From assembly GCA_963797015.1 (NCBI GenBank), contig CAWCNV010000011.1, positions 124,001 through 188,000 of the forward strand: a stretch of DNA of 64,000 bases, in the 5' to 3' direction. The notes beneath the pieces were generated by a model, which searched no databases, was not told the DNA's origin, and worked only from the letters and a program-made list of their open reading frames with translations. This stretch comes from JBBPZA01 sp963797015. Lineage in GTDB: Bacteria; Actinomycetota; Thermoleophilia; Solirubrobacterales; Solirubrobacteraceae. This document shows, one piece after another, positions 57,166-64,000 of this stretch. The translations under genes and the position numbers were made by a program. Within the stretch, counting starts at the first letter, position 1. Every line of letters begins with the position of its first letter.

Positions 57166-58046
57166 CAGGTGGCGACAGCCACGTGGTAGAAGCGGGTCGC
57201 GGGTGGCCTTCGGCCGAGGGGATGCAGGTAGCGCTCGGCGAGCTCGACCGACGTGCGATCGTCGATCAGCTCGAACCCGCGCTGCTCGAGGTATCTGGGT
57301 AGCGCGCGCGGATCGAAGCCGAAGCGAAACGGCTCCCCCGCCTGGCGGACGGTCGCCATCGCCGCCCGCGCTCCGGGGAACTCGCCGCGCCCCTCCAACG
57401 CGTCGCGATCGAGGTAAGTGAAGACGAGTCGGCTGCCTGGCGCGGCAAGCGCCGAAACGCAGCGCAGCGTCGCGTCCACGGCGCGCGCGCTGAGGTAGCT
57501 CGTCACACCCTCCCAGATGAGGAGGCTCGGGTCGCGCGAGCTGAACGCGCTTCGGGAGAGCGCTGTTTGCAGATCCTCGCGCTCGAAGTTCACGGCGACC
57601 ATGCACACATGTGGCGGAACCTGCCCGAACAACGCTTCGATTCGTAGCCGCTTGGCCTCGAGCGTCCTTGCCTCGTCGATCTCGAAGACGCGCGCGCGCT
57701 GCGCGCCGGCGACGCGGTAGGCGCGCGTGTCGAAGCCGGAGCCCACGATCGCTAACTGGTCGATGCCGTCAGCAAACGCGGCGTTGAGCGCGTCGTCGAT
57801 GAAGCGGGTCCGCACGACGACCGAGACGCGTGCGCCCGGCCAGCCGCGATCGATGATCTGCGTCACGAGAGCCCCGCTGGCGGGTACCCCGGCTAGGGCA
57901 AGGACGGTGCGTAGGCGCGCGCCGAGGAACGCGTGCGCGTAGGGGTCTTCGAACAGGCGCTGCCCGGCGGCGAGCCGTGACTCGAGCGCTCGAAAGAGAG
58001 CGACGAACTCCGCCGTACGACTGGAGCGCTCTTGCGGCTGGACCAC
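57162..58046 (-). CDS. SAM-dependent methyltransferase, TIGR00027/LCM-like
   Basis: 294 residues. TAEFVALFRALES opens the family; RTRFIDDALNAAFADGIDQLAIVGSGFDTRAYR is the SAM-binding hallmark of the putative leucine-carboxyl-like methyltransferases abundant in mycobacteria and other actinobacteria, and WEGVTSYLSARAVDATLRCV follows. They probably methylate carboxyl groups of small molecules, but substrates are mostly unknown. The start is GTG 58046 without ribosome site. Its stop overlaps the stop of the short stub on the other strand. Confidence 0.9.
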   Translation of the reverse strand: MVQPQERSSRTAEFVALFRALESRLAAGQRLFEDPYAHAFLGARLRTVLALAGVPASGALVTQIIDRGWPGARVSVVVRTRFIDDALNAAFADGIDQLAIVGSGFDTRAYRVAGAQRARVFEIDEARTLEAKRLRIEALFGQVPPHVCMVAVNFEREDLQTALSRSAFSSRDPSLLIWEGVTSYLSARAVDATLRCVSALAAPGSRLVFTYLDRDALEGRGEFPGARAAMATVRQAGEPFRFGFDPRALPRYLEQRGFELIDDRTSVELAERYLHPLGRRPPATRFYHVAVATC

Positions 58047-58212
58047 GTCTCATAGCATCATGCATCCAGGCGGCCAGACTCCGCACAACCGGATGCGGTC
58101 TGCCCTTCCTCGATGCGAGCCTGTCGGCTGAAGCGAAGATCGCGGCTTCCTGCCATTGCGGGTCGCTACATCTCGAGCGCCGGCCGCAGAGCCGGGCTAC
58201 CCACGCGCTGAC

Positions 58213-59832
58213 GTGCCGGGTCCCCTCTTTGACGCCCGGCTCGGCGTTCGAGCGCTCCGGTCGCTCACCACGACGCACCTGCTCGGCCCGGTGCGCCCAG
58301 ACCGCTTGGCGAGGATGGCCCTGGCTCCGCTGCGCGCCGGACTCGGTCCGGCCGCAATCGTGGCGGCGGCCGCCGCGCGCCATCCAGATCATCCTGCGCT
58401 GATCGACGAGCTGGGAACGCTCACCTACGGCGAGCTCGACCGTCGCTCGGCCGCGGCGGCGGCCGGGCTGCGAGATGAGTTCGGCGTCGGTCCAGACCGC
58501 TCGCTCGCCGTGATGTGCCGAAACCATCGCGGCTTCCTCGACGCGCTGCTCGCCGGCTCACGCTGCGGCGCCGACGTGTTGCTCCTGAACACCGACTTCT
58601 CGGCTCCCCAGCTCGCCGAGGTGGTGGGGCGCGAAGGAGCGGGCGCCGTGATCCACGACGAGGAGTACTCCGCAGCGTTCGAGCGTGCTGGCTTCGCAGA
58701 TCGGCGCGTCGTGGCCTGGCACGACCGCGACCCCGGCGCGCCGACGCTCGAGGCACTTATCGAGCGGGGCGGGCGTCCTCCGTGGAACCATCATGCGGCG
58801 CGCTTCGTGCTTCTGACCTCCGGGACCACCGGCACCCCGAAAGGCGCCCCGCGCTCCCCGTCGTTACGCGCTCTGCTCGGCCCGTGGACTGCGCTGGTAA
58901 GTCAAGTCCCGCTGCGCGCGCGAGAGCCGATGCTCATCGCGCCTCCGCTCTTCCACGGATTCGGCTTCGCCTACCTCGCGCTCGGCCTCGTGCTCGGTGC
59001 GACGGTCGTCATCCGTCGGCGCTTCGAACCCGCCGCGGTCCTCGACGATCTCGAACGCCACCGGGTCACGACCCTTGTCGCGGTGCCGGTCATGCACCAG
59101 CGGATCCTCAGAGCCTTCGAGAGGTCGGGCGGCCGGCACGCCACTTCATCGCTCCGCGTCCTCATTTCCGCCGCCGCGCCACTCGCTCCCGCGTTGGCTG
59201 AGGGCCTGATGGACGCCTTCGGCGACGTCGTCTACAACATCTATGGCACGACGGAGACCGGTTTTGGCGCGATCGCCGGGCCGGATGACCTACGGGCTGC
59301 GCCCGGAACGGTCGGCCGGCCGCCATTCGGTACAGAGGTCAGGATCCTCGACGACGTGGGCCACGAGCTCCCACCCGGGAAGAGCGGCCACCTCTTCGTC
59401 GGCGGGCCGCTCATCTTCGAGGGCTACTCGGGGGGCGGCTCACGCGAGACCGTGGACGGCCTGATGAACACCGGCGACCTCGGTCACCTCGACGAGGAGG
59501 GCCGCCTGTTCATCGATGGCCGCGAGGACGACATGATCGTGTCTGGCGGCGAGAACGTCTTCCCGGCGGAGGTCGAAGACCTGCTCCGCCGGCACCCCGC
59601 GGTGGAGGACGCGGCGGTGATCGGGGTCGATGACGAGGAGTTCGGGCAGCGCCTCCGCGCGTTCGTGGTCACGGCCGATGGCGTGGAGGTCTCCGAGGAG
59701 GAGCTGAAGACCTACGTCAGGGACAACTTGGCCCGCTTCAAGGTTCCGCGCGAGGTCGTGTTCGTGCGCGAGGTGCCGCGCAACCCGACGGGGAAGGTGG
59801 TTAAGGCCGAGCTGCCGACGCGAGCTCCCTGA
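58213..59832 (+). CDS. Acyl-CoA synthetase (FadD-like, AMP-forming)
   Basis: About 539 residues from GTG 58213; TTG 58156 is a possible earlier start and neither has a ribosome site. LLTSGTTGTPKGA is the phosphate loop, YNIYGTTETG the adenylate site, GLMNTGDLGHLDEEGRLFIDGREDDMIVSGGENVFPAEVE the hinge, and NPTGKVVKAEL the catalytic Lys. The N-terminal part (LLGPVRPDRLARMALAPL) is that of medium/long-chain fatty acid ligases of the FadD2/FadD12 type. It activates an acid with ATP and CoA at the membrane. It is divergent from the methyltransferase gene. Confidence 0.9.
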   Translation: MPGPLFDARLGVRALRSLTTTHLLGPVRPDRLARMALAPLRAGLGPAAIVAAAAARHPDHPALIDELGTLTYGELDRRSAAAAAGLRDEFGVGPDRSLAVMCRNHRGFLDALLAGSRCGADVLLLNTDFSAPQLAEVVGREGAGAVIHDEEYSAAFERAGFADRRVVAWHDRDPGAPTLEALIERGGRPPWNHHAARFVLLTSGTTGTPKGAPRSPSLRALLGPWTALVSQVPLRAREPMLIAPPLFHGFGFAYLALGLVLGATVVIRRRFEPAAVLDDLERHRVTTLVAVPVMHQRILRAFERSGGRHATSSLRVLISAAAPLAPALAEGLMDAFGDVVYNIYGTTETGFGAIAGPDDLRAAPGTVGRPPFGTEVRILDDVGHELPPGKSGHLFVGGPLIFEGYSGGGSRETVDGLMNTGDLGHLDEEGRLFIDGREDDMIVSGGENVFPAEVEDLLRRHPAVEDAAVIGVDDEEFGQRLRAFVVTADGVEVSEEELKTYVRDNLARFKVPREVVFVREVPRNPTGKVVKAELPTRAP

Positions 59833-60154
59833 ATCGCTCGAGACGGTCCAAGGTGTTCAGCGTGCCCGGAAGTGAGCAGTTCGTCGATCGGCCGAGATTC
59901 GGGCGGTCGCTGCGACGGCCATCACGGAACGGGGTTCAACTTGCGAGTGTCGAGATCGCGGTACGAACTCCGGCGACAGGGCGCTCGAAATGGGCGCGTC
60001 TGGTTTCGAACCAGCGACGGTCTCGCGTGTGAAGCGCAAGCCGTCCTCCACCCGAAAGTTCCCAGACTGCTGGGATGGTGGCGGGCCGGGCCGCGACGTA
60101 GCGTCGTCGATCGCATCCAGCGACCGCTGGAGTTCGAACCGAAGGAGGCACGAC
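59833..60154. other. 322-bp gap with a tRNA fragment
   Basis: No gene can be supported here. It holds a degenerate 3' part of a tRNA on the minus strand (59991-60035) and a small hairpin CCCAG-ACTG-CTGGG near 60062. The rest shows nothing recognisable. Confidence 0.6.
59991..60035 (-). pseudogene. tRNA-Val(CAC) 3' fragment
   Basis: On the minus strand it reads as anticodon loop TTCACAC (anticodon CAC), the T arm GCTGG-TTCGAAA-CCAGA, acceptor strand CGCGCCC and discriminator A. The D arm and the 5' acceptor strand are missing: no GGGCGCG is found where it should be. The T stem has one mismatch, the anticodon stem has another, and no CCA follows. A 3' tRNA stub of this kind is the usual scar (attachment site) of an element that integrated into a tRNA gene. 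Confidence 0.6.
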
Positions 60155-60586
60155 ATGTCCGCGGCCAACAAGGCTCTCTCGCGCCGGTTCACTGCCCTGT
60201 TCGGGGACGAGGATCTGTCGCATGCTCGCGAGATCCTCAGCCCCGACGTCGTGGTGCACGGGACGTCGGGCGACGGCGAGCTACGAGGTATCGACGCTGC
60301 CGTCGGGTTCACCAGGGAATACCGCGCGGCGTGCCCCGACGCCCGCAGCAGCGTTGAGGATCAGGTCGCCGAGGGTGACAAAGTCGTCACGCGCTGGCGC
60401 GCCCGCGGCACGCACCGTGGCGACCTCGGCCCGATTCCCGCGACGGGGCGCAGCTTCGACGTGGGCGGCATCACGATCGAGCGGATCGAAGACGGCCGGA
60501 TCGCCGAGGTGTGGGTCGTGCGCGACTGGCTCGGCTTCCTCCAGCAGTTGGGGGTGATCCCCGAGCTCGAGACCGCGCGGGCTTGA
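60155..60586 (+). CDS. SnoaL-like ester cyclase family protein
   Basis: 143 residues. RRFTALFGDEDLSHAREILSPDVVVHG, GFTREYRAACPDARSSVEDQ and TRWRARGTHRGDLGPIPATGRSFDVGGITIERIEDGRIAEVWVVRDWLGFLQQLG are the hallmarks of the SnoaL-like polyketide-cyclase group, small cone-shaped proteins. Most members in non-producer bacteria have no known role. GAAGGAGG sits just upstream of the ATG. The following LuxR-type gene is 26 bp away, so they may form an operon. Confidence 0.88.
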   Translation: MSAANKALSRRFTALFGDEDLSHAREILSPDVVVHGTSGDGELRGIDAAVGFTREYRAACPDARSSVEDQVAEGDKVVTRWRARGTHRGDLGPIPATGRSFDVGGITIERIEDGRIAEVWVVRDWLGFLQQLGVIPELETARA

Positions 60587-60612
60587 GCGCGCAGGCGTAG
60601 GATCGGCTCGAT

Positions 60613-61740
60613 GTGCGGGAGAGCGACCCCGTGAAGCACGGCCCGGCGCTCGACAACCTGACCGCGGCGCTGGTCGACGTCTGCCGCTCTGGGCTGCCGC
60701 CGGATCGCCTGCGGGACGACGTGCTGTCGCGGCTGCGCCGAGCGGTGCCGTTCGACGCCGCCTTCTGGGCGACGGTCGACCCGGCGACGCTGCTGTTCAC
60801 CCGCGGCCACCAGGAGGAGATCCCGGCAGACACCATTCCGTACTTCGTCCGCAACGAGTACGTCGACGATGACGTGAACCGCTGGACGGAGCTCGCGCAC
60901 GACCGAGCGGGCGTCCGCACGCTCGCCGAGGCGACCGCCGGCGACATGGAGCGCAGCCCGCGCTTCCGCGACGTCTTCGAGCCGCTCGGTCTCGGCGACG
61001 AGCTGCGGGCGGTGTTCCGCATGGGCGGCGTGTGCTGGGGGTGCATGTGCCTCCACCGTGAGATCGGCGCGCCGTTCTCTACCCAGGAGCGCGAGTACGT
61101 GCGCCGCCTGGCGCCGCACATCGCCGAGGCGATCCGGACCAGCCTGCTCGTCACGAGCTTCGAGCTGCCGCAGATCGCCGACGCGCCTGGGCTCGTCGTT
61201 CTCGGCCCGGATGCCGCCGTCGTCTCGACGACCACCCCCGGAGAGCGGTGGCTGGAGGAGCTCGGCTGGCCGCTGTCCGAGGGGAGGGTCGCGCCGGCGG
61301 AGCTGCGCGCGCTGGCGGCGGCAGTCGAGGAGCCCGGCGACGCCGAGCGCGAGCCGCCTCGGGTCCGGATGCGGACGCTGGCGGGCCGGTGGGCGGTGCT
61401 GCACGCCTCCAAGCTGGCCACGGACGCGGCGGCGGCGGTCGCCGTGATCATCGAGGAGGCGACGCCCGCGGACCTCGCCCCGATCCTGATGCTGGCCTAC
61501 GGCCTGACGAATCAGGAGCGAACGGTCACGAGCCTCGTCTGCCGCGGGCTGTCGACGCGAGAGATCGCCGAGCGCCTGCACATCACCCCCAACACGATCC
61601 AGGACCACCTCAAGTCCATCTTCGACAAGACCGGCGCCCACAGCCGCCGCGAGCTCGCGATGTCGCTGCTGCAACGCGACTACGCGCCGCGCACGATGGC
61701 GGGCACGCCGATCGGCCCATCCGGGTTCTTCGTCGAGTGA
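60613..61740 (+). CDS. GAF-like sensor-LuxR transcriptional regulator
   Basis: 375 residues from GTG 60613. Residues about 15-175 look like a GAF-type sensor (VPFDAAFWATVDPATLLFTRG, then GGVCWGCMCLHREIGAPFSTQEREYVRRLAPHIAEAI); the middle recalls a PAS-like segment (LVVLGPDAAVVSTTTPGERWLEE). The C-terminus is a LuxR helix-turn-helix (LTNQERTVTSLVCRGLSTREIAERLHITPNTIQDHLKSIFDKTG). A Cys-rich VCWGCMC may be a metal or redox site. TAGGAT lies 9 nt upstream. Targets unknown; the cyclase-like gene upstream is the nearest. Confidence 0.85.
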   Translation: MRESDPVKHGPALDNLTAALVDVCRSGLPPDRLRDDVLSRLRRAVPFDAAFWATVDPATLLFTRGHQEEIPADTIPYFVRNEYVDDDVNRWTELAHDRAGVRTLAEATAGDMERSPRFRDVFEPLGLGDELRAVFRMGGVCWGCMCLHREIGAPFSTQEREYVRRLAPHIAEAIRTSLLVTSFELPQIADAPGLVVLGPDAAVVSTTTPGERWLEELGWPLSEGRVAPAELRALAAAVEEPGDAEREPPRVRMRTLAGRWAVLHASKLATDAAAAVAVIIEEATPADLAPILMLAYGLTNQERTVTSLVCRGLSTREIAERLHITPNTIQDHLKSIFDKTGAHSRRELAMSLLQRDYAPRTMAGTPIGPSGFFVE

Positions 61741-61913
61741 GCGGACGCGATGCAGTTCCCTGCAGCCGGGATTGACCTAACTGGACGGCTTTCGAACTCA
61801 CGCTTCCGAACACTCCTGCGCTCGCTCCATGAGCCGGGCCGTCCGGCGTCGTCCTGACAGCCTGCGCCCGTGCAGCCGTGTGTTCCGGCAGGCCGCGTCT
61901 AGGAGTGGGAGCG

Positions 61914-62099
61914 CGCGACGACCACGCGATCGCGCAGCTACGCACGACCGGATACCTCGTGCTCGACGCCGACGTCGCACGCTTGTCGCCGTACATGCGG
62001 GCGCCAATCAACTTCCACGGCCACCACTCGTTCGCCCCCACCAACCTCGCCCGCGAGCGAAGGGCGCTACGCGACCCCGACGCACCCAACGAGCAGTGA
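61914..62099 (+). pseudogene. Tn3-family transposase C-terminal remnant
   Basis: The frame reads DDHAIAQLRTTGYLV, DADVARLSPYMRAPINFHG and RERRALRDPDAPNEQ before TGA. This is the characteristic end of Tn3-family TnpA proteins (DVARLSP-x-HINxxGRYSF and PLRDPDA). About 61 of roughly 1000 residues are left. No 38-bp terminal repeat or resolvase was found. Some key residues have changed (APINFHGHHSF for the usual HINxxGRYSF), so it is old. Confidence 0.7.
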
Positions 62100-62126
62100 C
62101 GAGACCTCGATCGCGACCCGCGACTC

Positions 62127-62152
62127 CGCAGGGAACAGGCTATTTCCCTGCG
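62127..62152. terminator. Hairpin downstream of the NarL-type gene
   Basis: CGCAGGGAA (62127-62135) and TTCCCTGCG (62144-62152) form a perfect 9-bp stem with an 8-nt loop, 27 bp beyond the stop of the minus-strand response regulator gene. It lacks a T-run but may end that operon. Confidence 0.45.
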
Positions 62153-62178
62153 AGGTCGAGACGAATCTGGTCGATCTA

Positions 62179-62835
62179 CTAGTAGTGCCCGCTCGCGTCT
62201 TGCACGAGCAGGGCGATCTGGACGCGGTTGTCGACGTCTAGCTTGTCGAGCAGGCGGGAGACGTGGGCCTTGACCGTCGGGACGGAGAGGTGCAGAGCTG
62301 CGGCGATCTCGGCGTTGGCGAGGCCGCGGCCGACGGCGAGGGCGACGTCGTGCTCGCGTGGGCTGAGTGTTGCCATGCGGTCGCGGGCCCGGTCGGTGCG
62401 GGCTGCCGCGTCGGAGTCGCCGGCCACGAGGGAGATGAGCCGGCGGGTGACCGTGGGGGAAAGCATGCCGTCGCCGGCGTGGACAAGCTCGATCGCGCGG
62501 ACGATCTCCGCCGGCGGGGTGTCCTTCAGCAGGAAGCCGGCTGCTCCGGCCTGCAGCGCGCGCAGGACGAGCTCGTCGGCGTCGAACGTTGTGAGGACGA
62601 CGACGGCGGGCGGGTCGGGCTGCGCGGCCAGCAGGCGGGTGGCCGCGATGCCGTCGAGCTGCGGCATGCGGATGTCCATCAGGACCACGTCGGGCCGGTG
62701 CAGGTCGACAGCCCCCAGCACCTCGCGGCCGTCCGTGGCCTCTGCGACCACGTCGAGGTTCGCGGCGCCGGCGAGCATGATCCGCAGGCCGGAGCGCACG
62801 AGCGCGTCGTCGTCGACGAGCAGGACGCGGATCAT
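62179..62835 (-). CDS. NarL/FixJ-family response regulator
   Basis: 218 residues. Receiver with D8-D9-D10, phospho-acceptor D54 (VLMDIRMP), and K in LLKDTPP; then a LuxR-type helix-turn-helix (LSPREHDVALAVGRGLANAEIAAALHLSVPTVKAHVSRLLDKL). It begins in a four-base overlap with the sensor kinase gene, so the pair is made together. Target genes are not visible in the window. Confidence 0.95.
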   Translation of the reverse strand: MIRVLLVDDDALVRSGLRIMLAGAANLDVVAEATDGREVLGAVDLHRPDVVLMDIRMPQLDGIAATRLLAAQPDPPAVVVLTTFDADELVLRALQAGAAGFLLKDTPPAEIVRAIELVHAGDGMLSPTVTRRLISLVAGDSDAAARTDRARDRMATLSPREHDVALAVGRGLANAEIAAALHLSVPTVKAHVSRLLDKLDVDNRVQIALLVQDASGHY

Positions 62836-63998
62836 CGTGGCAGGCTCGCACGCAGGACGAACGCGCCGTCGGGGTCGACGCCGTGTTCGAGCGTGCCGCC
62901 GGCGAGCGAGACGCGCTCGGCGAGCCCGATCAGGCCGGTCCCCGCCCCGGGCAGCGGCGCGGCCGCGGCGACGGCCACCGGCGCGAGGCTGCGGACCTCG
63001 ACCTGAAGGTCGCCGTTGGGCGCGTGGACGGTGAGCGTCACGGCGGCTGCCGGCGCGTGCTTGCGCGCGTTGGTCAGACCCTCCTGCACGATCCGGTAGG
63101 CGGTGCGGCCGACGGCGGCGGGCGGCGCTGCGTCGCCTAGTTCGAGCCGTGCGGCGATCCGCATCCCGGCCGCGCGCGACTCCTCGACGAGGGCGGCGAC
63201 GTCGGCGAGCGTCGGCTGGGGCGGTTGGGTCAGGCTCTCGCTGCCGTCCTCGCGCAGGACGCCGATCACGCCGCGCAGCTCGGCGAGCGCGGCCCGCGCG
63301 CTCTCGCGGATCACGCCGGCCGCCTCGGCGACCTCCTCGGCCGGGGCGTCGGGACGGAACTCGAGCGCGCCGGCGTGGACGGAGAGCAGCGAGAGGCGGT
63401 GGGCGAGCACGTCGTGCATCTCGCGGGCGATCCGCCGCCGCTCGGCCGCGCGGGCCTCGTCCGCGGCGCGATCGGCCTGTGCGCGCAGCGATCGCACGAG
63501 CTCTCGCCGCGCGCGTACGAAGAGTCCCCAGCCGAGCACGACGCCCGTCAGCAGCAGGCAGGCCCCCGCGTTGACCCAGTAGCTACCGGCGGAGGGGTAG
63601 AGCAGCGGGCTCGCGAAGACCCAGGCGATCAGGAGCCCGGCGATGATGGCCAGATCGCGGCCGCGAGCCCGGATCGCGGCGTTGAACGTGGCGGCGAGGT
63701 TCGCGCCGGAGGCCGTGAGGACCACGAGCGAGACCGCCCCGATGCCGATCCCGACGGCGCCTGGATGGGTGCGCCGCCAGTGCAGCGCGACGAGCGTCGC
63801 GATTCCGATCACGATGTCCACGACGCGCAGCCAGGGCGGGTGCGTCTGCCAAGTGCCCGCGAGGGTGGCGGCGCTGATCGCGAACGCAACCAGGTAGATC
63901 GTCGCGTCGACGAGGCGGTCGCGGCGGCCACGCTCCTCGCCGGGGGCGTCGATCACGACGTCGGGCAGCGCGGAGCGCAACCAGCCGGACAGACCATC
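62832..63998 (-). CDS. NarL-type sensor histidine kinase, 5' end outside the window
   Basis: At least 382 residues; the frame stays open to the window edge (DGLSGWLRSALPD precedes the only in-window start, TTG 63980), so the true start probably lies beyond it. Five or so membrane spans (about 30-165) precede a HisKA_3 domain with the phospho-His in RRRIAREMHDVLAHRLSLLSVHAG and a HATPase (IVQEGLTNARKHAPA, GTGLIGLAERVSLAGGTL). It acts on the response regulator overlapping its end. Its signal is unknown; actinobacterial kinases of this form often sense the envelope. Confidence 0.92.
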   Translation of the reverse strand, partial: DGLSGWLRSALPDVVIDAPGEERGRRDRLVDATIYLVAFAISAATLAGTWQTHPPWLRVVDIVIGIATLVALHWRRTHPGAVGIGIGAVSLVVLTASGANLAATFNAAIRARGRDLAIIAGLLIAWVFASPLLYPSAGSYWVNAGACLLLTGVVLGWGLFVRARRELVRSLRAQADRAADEARAAERRRIAREMHDVLAHRLSLLSVHAGALEFRPDAPAEEVAEAAGVIRESARAALAELRGVIGVLREDGSESLTQPPQPTLADVAALVEESRAAGMRIAARLELGDAAPPAAVGRTAYRIVQEGLTNARKHAPAAAVTLTVHAPNGDLQVEVRSLAPVAVAAAAPLPGAGTGLIGLAERVSLAGGTLEHGVDPDGAFVLRASLPR

Positions 63999-64000
63999 GG

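Larger units (their letters stand above)
61741..62178. other. 438-bp gap with transposase remnant and hairpin
   Basis: Apart from the Tn3 transposase tail (61914-62099) and the hairpin at 62127-62152, nothing recognisable lies here. It separates a plus-strand regulator from a minus-strand two-component system. Confidence 0.6.

Noticed and set aside
59991..60040. Reading the tRNA fragment as tRNA-Sec (anticodon TCA with another loop register)
   Set aside because: That register also leaves no D arm or long variable arm, and the acceptor strand and T arm fit tRNA-Val better.
1..64000. CRISPR arrays, complete insertion sequences, rRNA and complete tRNA genes
   Set aside because: No regularly spaced repeats, no complete transposase, no rRNA-like sequence, and only one tRNA fragment were found.

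Overview
The window is GC-rich actinobacterial DNA. The overall gene mix (ANTAR regulator, many SDRs and P450s, AAA-coupled cyclase, DUF6328 membrane protein, LpqC-like esterase, GT39 next to an OmpR-type two-component system) and the heavy GTG/TTG start use look most like the class Thermoleophilia (Solirubrobacterales-like). That placement comes from recognising families, not from a marker gene. There is no rRNA, complete tRNA, CRISPR array or complete mobile element. Both ends cut a gene: a DUF899 protein on the left and a NarL-type sensor kinase on the right.

Layout. 0-5 kb: DUF899 protein, ANTAR regulator, a divergent winged-helix/zinc-ribbon pair, and two tandem acyl desaturases with a small membrane protein. 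5-11 kb: SDRs, a CarH-type B12-binding MerR regulator with a matching three-repeat operator, a SnoaL-like protein and a sugar acetyltransferase. 11-17 kb: a cyclase-AAA-TPR giant and an MMPL exporter. 17-27 kb: VOC protein, two P450s, an ArsR-SRPBCC fusion with its own promoter/operator, a diguanylate cyclase, a methyltransferase/TetR pair and a secreted lipase-like protein. 27.9-32.1 kb: a tight operon of glutamine-synthetase-like ligase, gamma-glutamyl hydrolase, aldehyde dehydrogenase and SDR, which fits gamma-glutamylated polyamine or amine catabolism.

32-47 kb: a two-component system, a GT39 glycosyltransferase, an LpqC-like esterase, a methyltransferase and DUF6328. These are followed by a run of exported proteins: a large alpha/beta hydrolase, a beta-propeller-like protein, a clan GH-A glycoside hydrolase with a polycationic insertion, a sulfatase and a frameshifted lipoprotein. 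The same 11-bp-spaced direct repeat (CTAACG-N5-CCAACG) lies upstream of the response regulator, of GT39 and of the methyltransferase, which suggests one regulon for envelope or exopolymer modification. 47-59.8 kb: phosphoglucomutase, exonuclease III beside a LigD-type polymerase domain, aldo/keto reductase plus cupin, a hydrolase-LuxR fusion, further hydrolases, a TetR/lactonase-like operon, a methyltransferase and an acyl-CoA synthetase. 59.8-64 kb: a scarred region with a tRNA-Val 3' fragment, a Tn3 transposase tail, a SnoaL-like protein, a LuxR regulator and a NarL-type two-component system.

Two themes recur. First, many genes look leaderless: a -10-like hexamer (TANNNT type) ends exactly 7 nt before the start codon, with no Shine-Dalgarno. 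Second, genes are decaying by internal deletion. Two SDR genes keep only their first and last parts, and a cupin, a hydrolase and a transposase seem to survive only as stubs.
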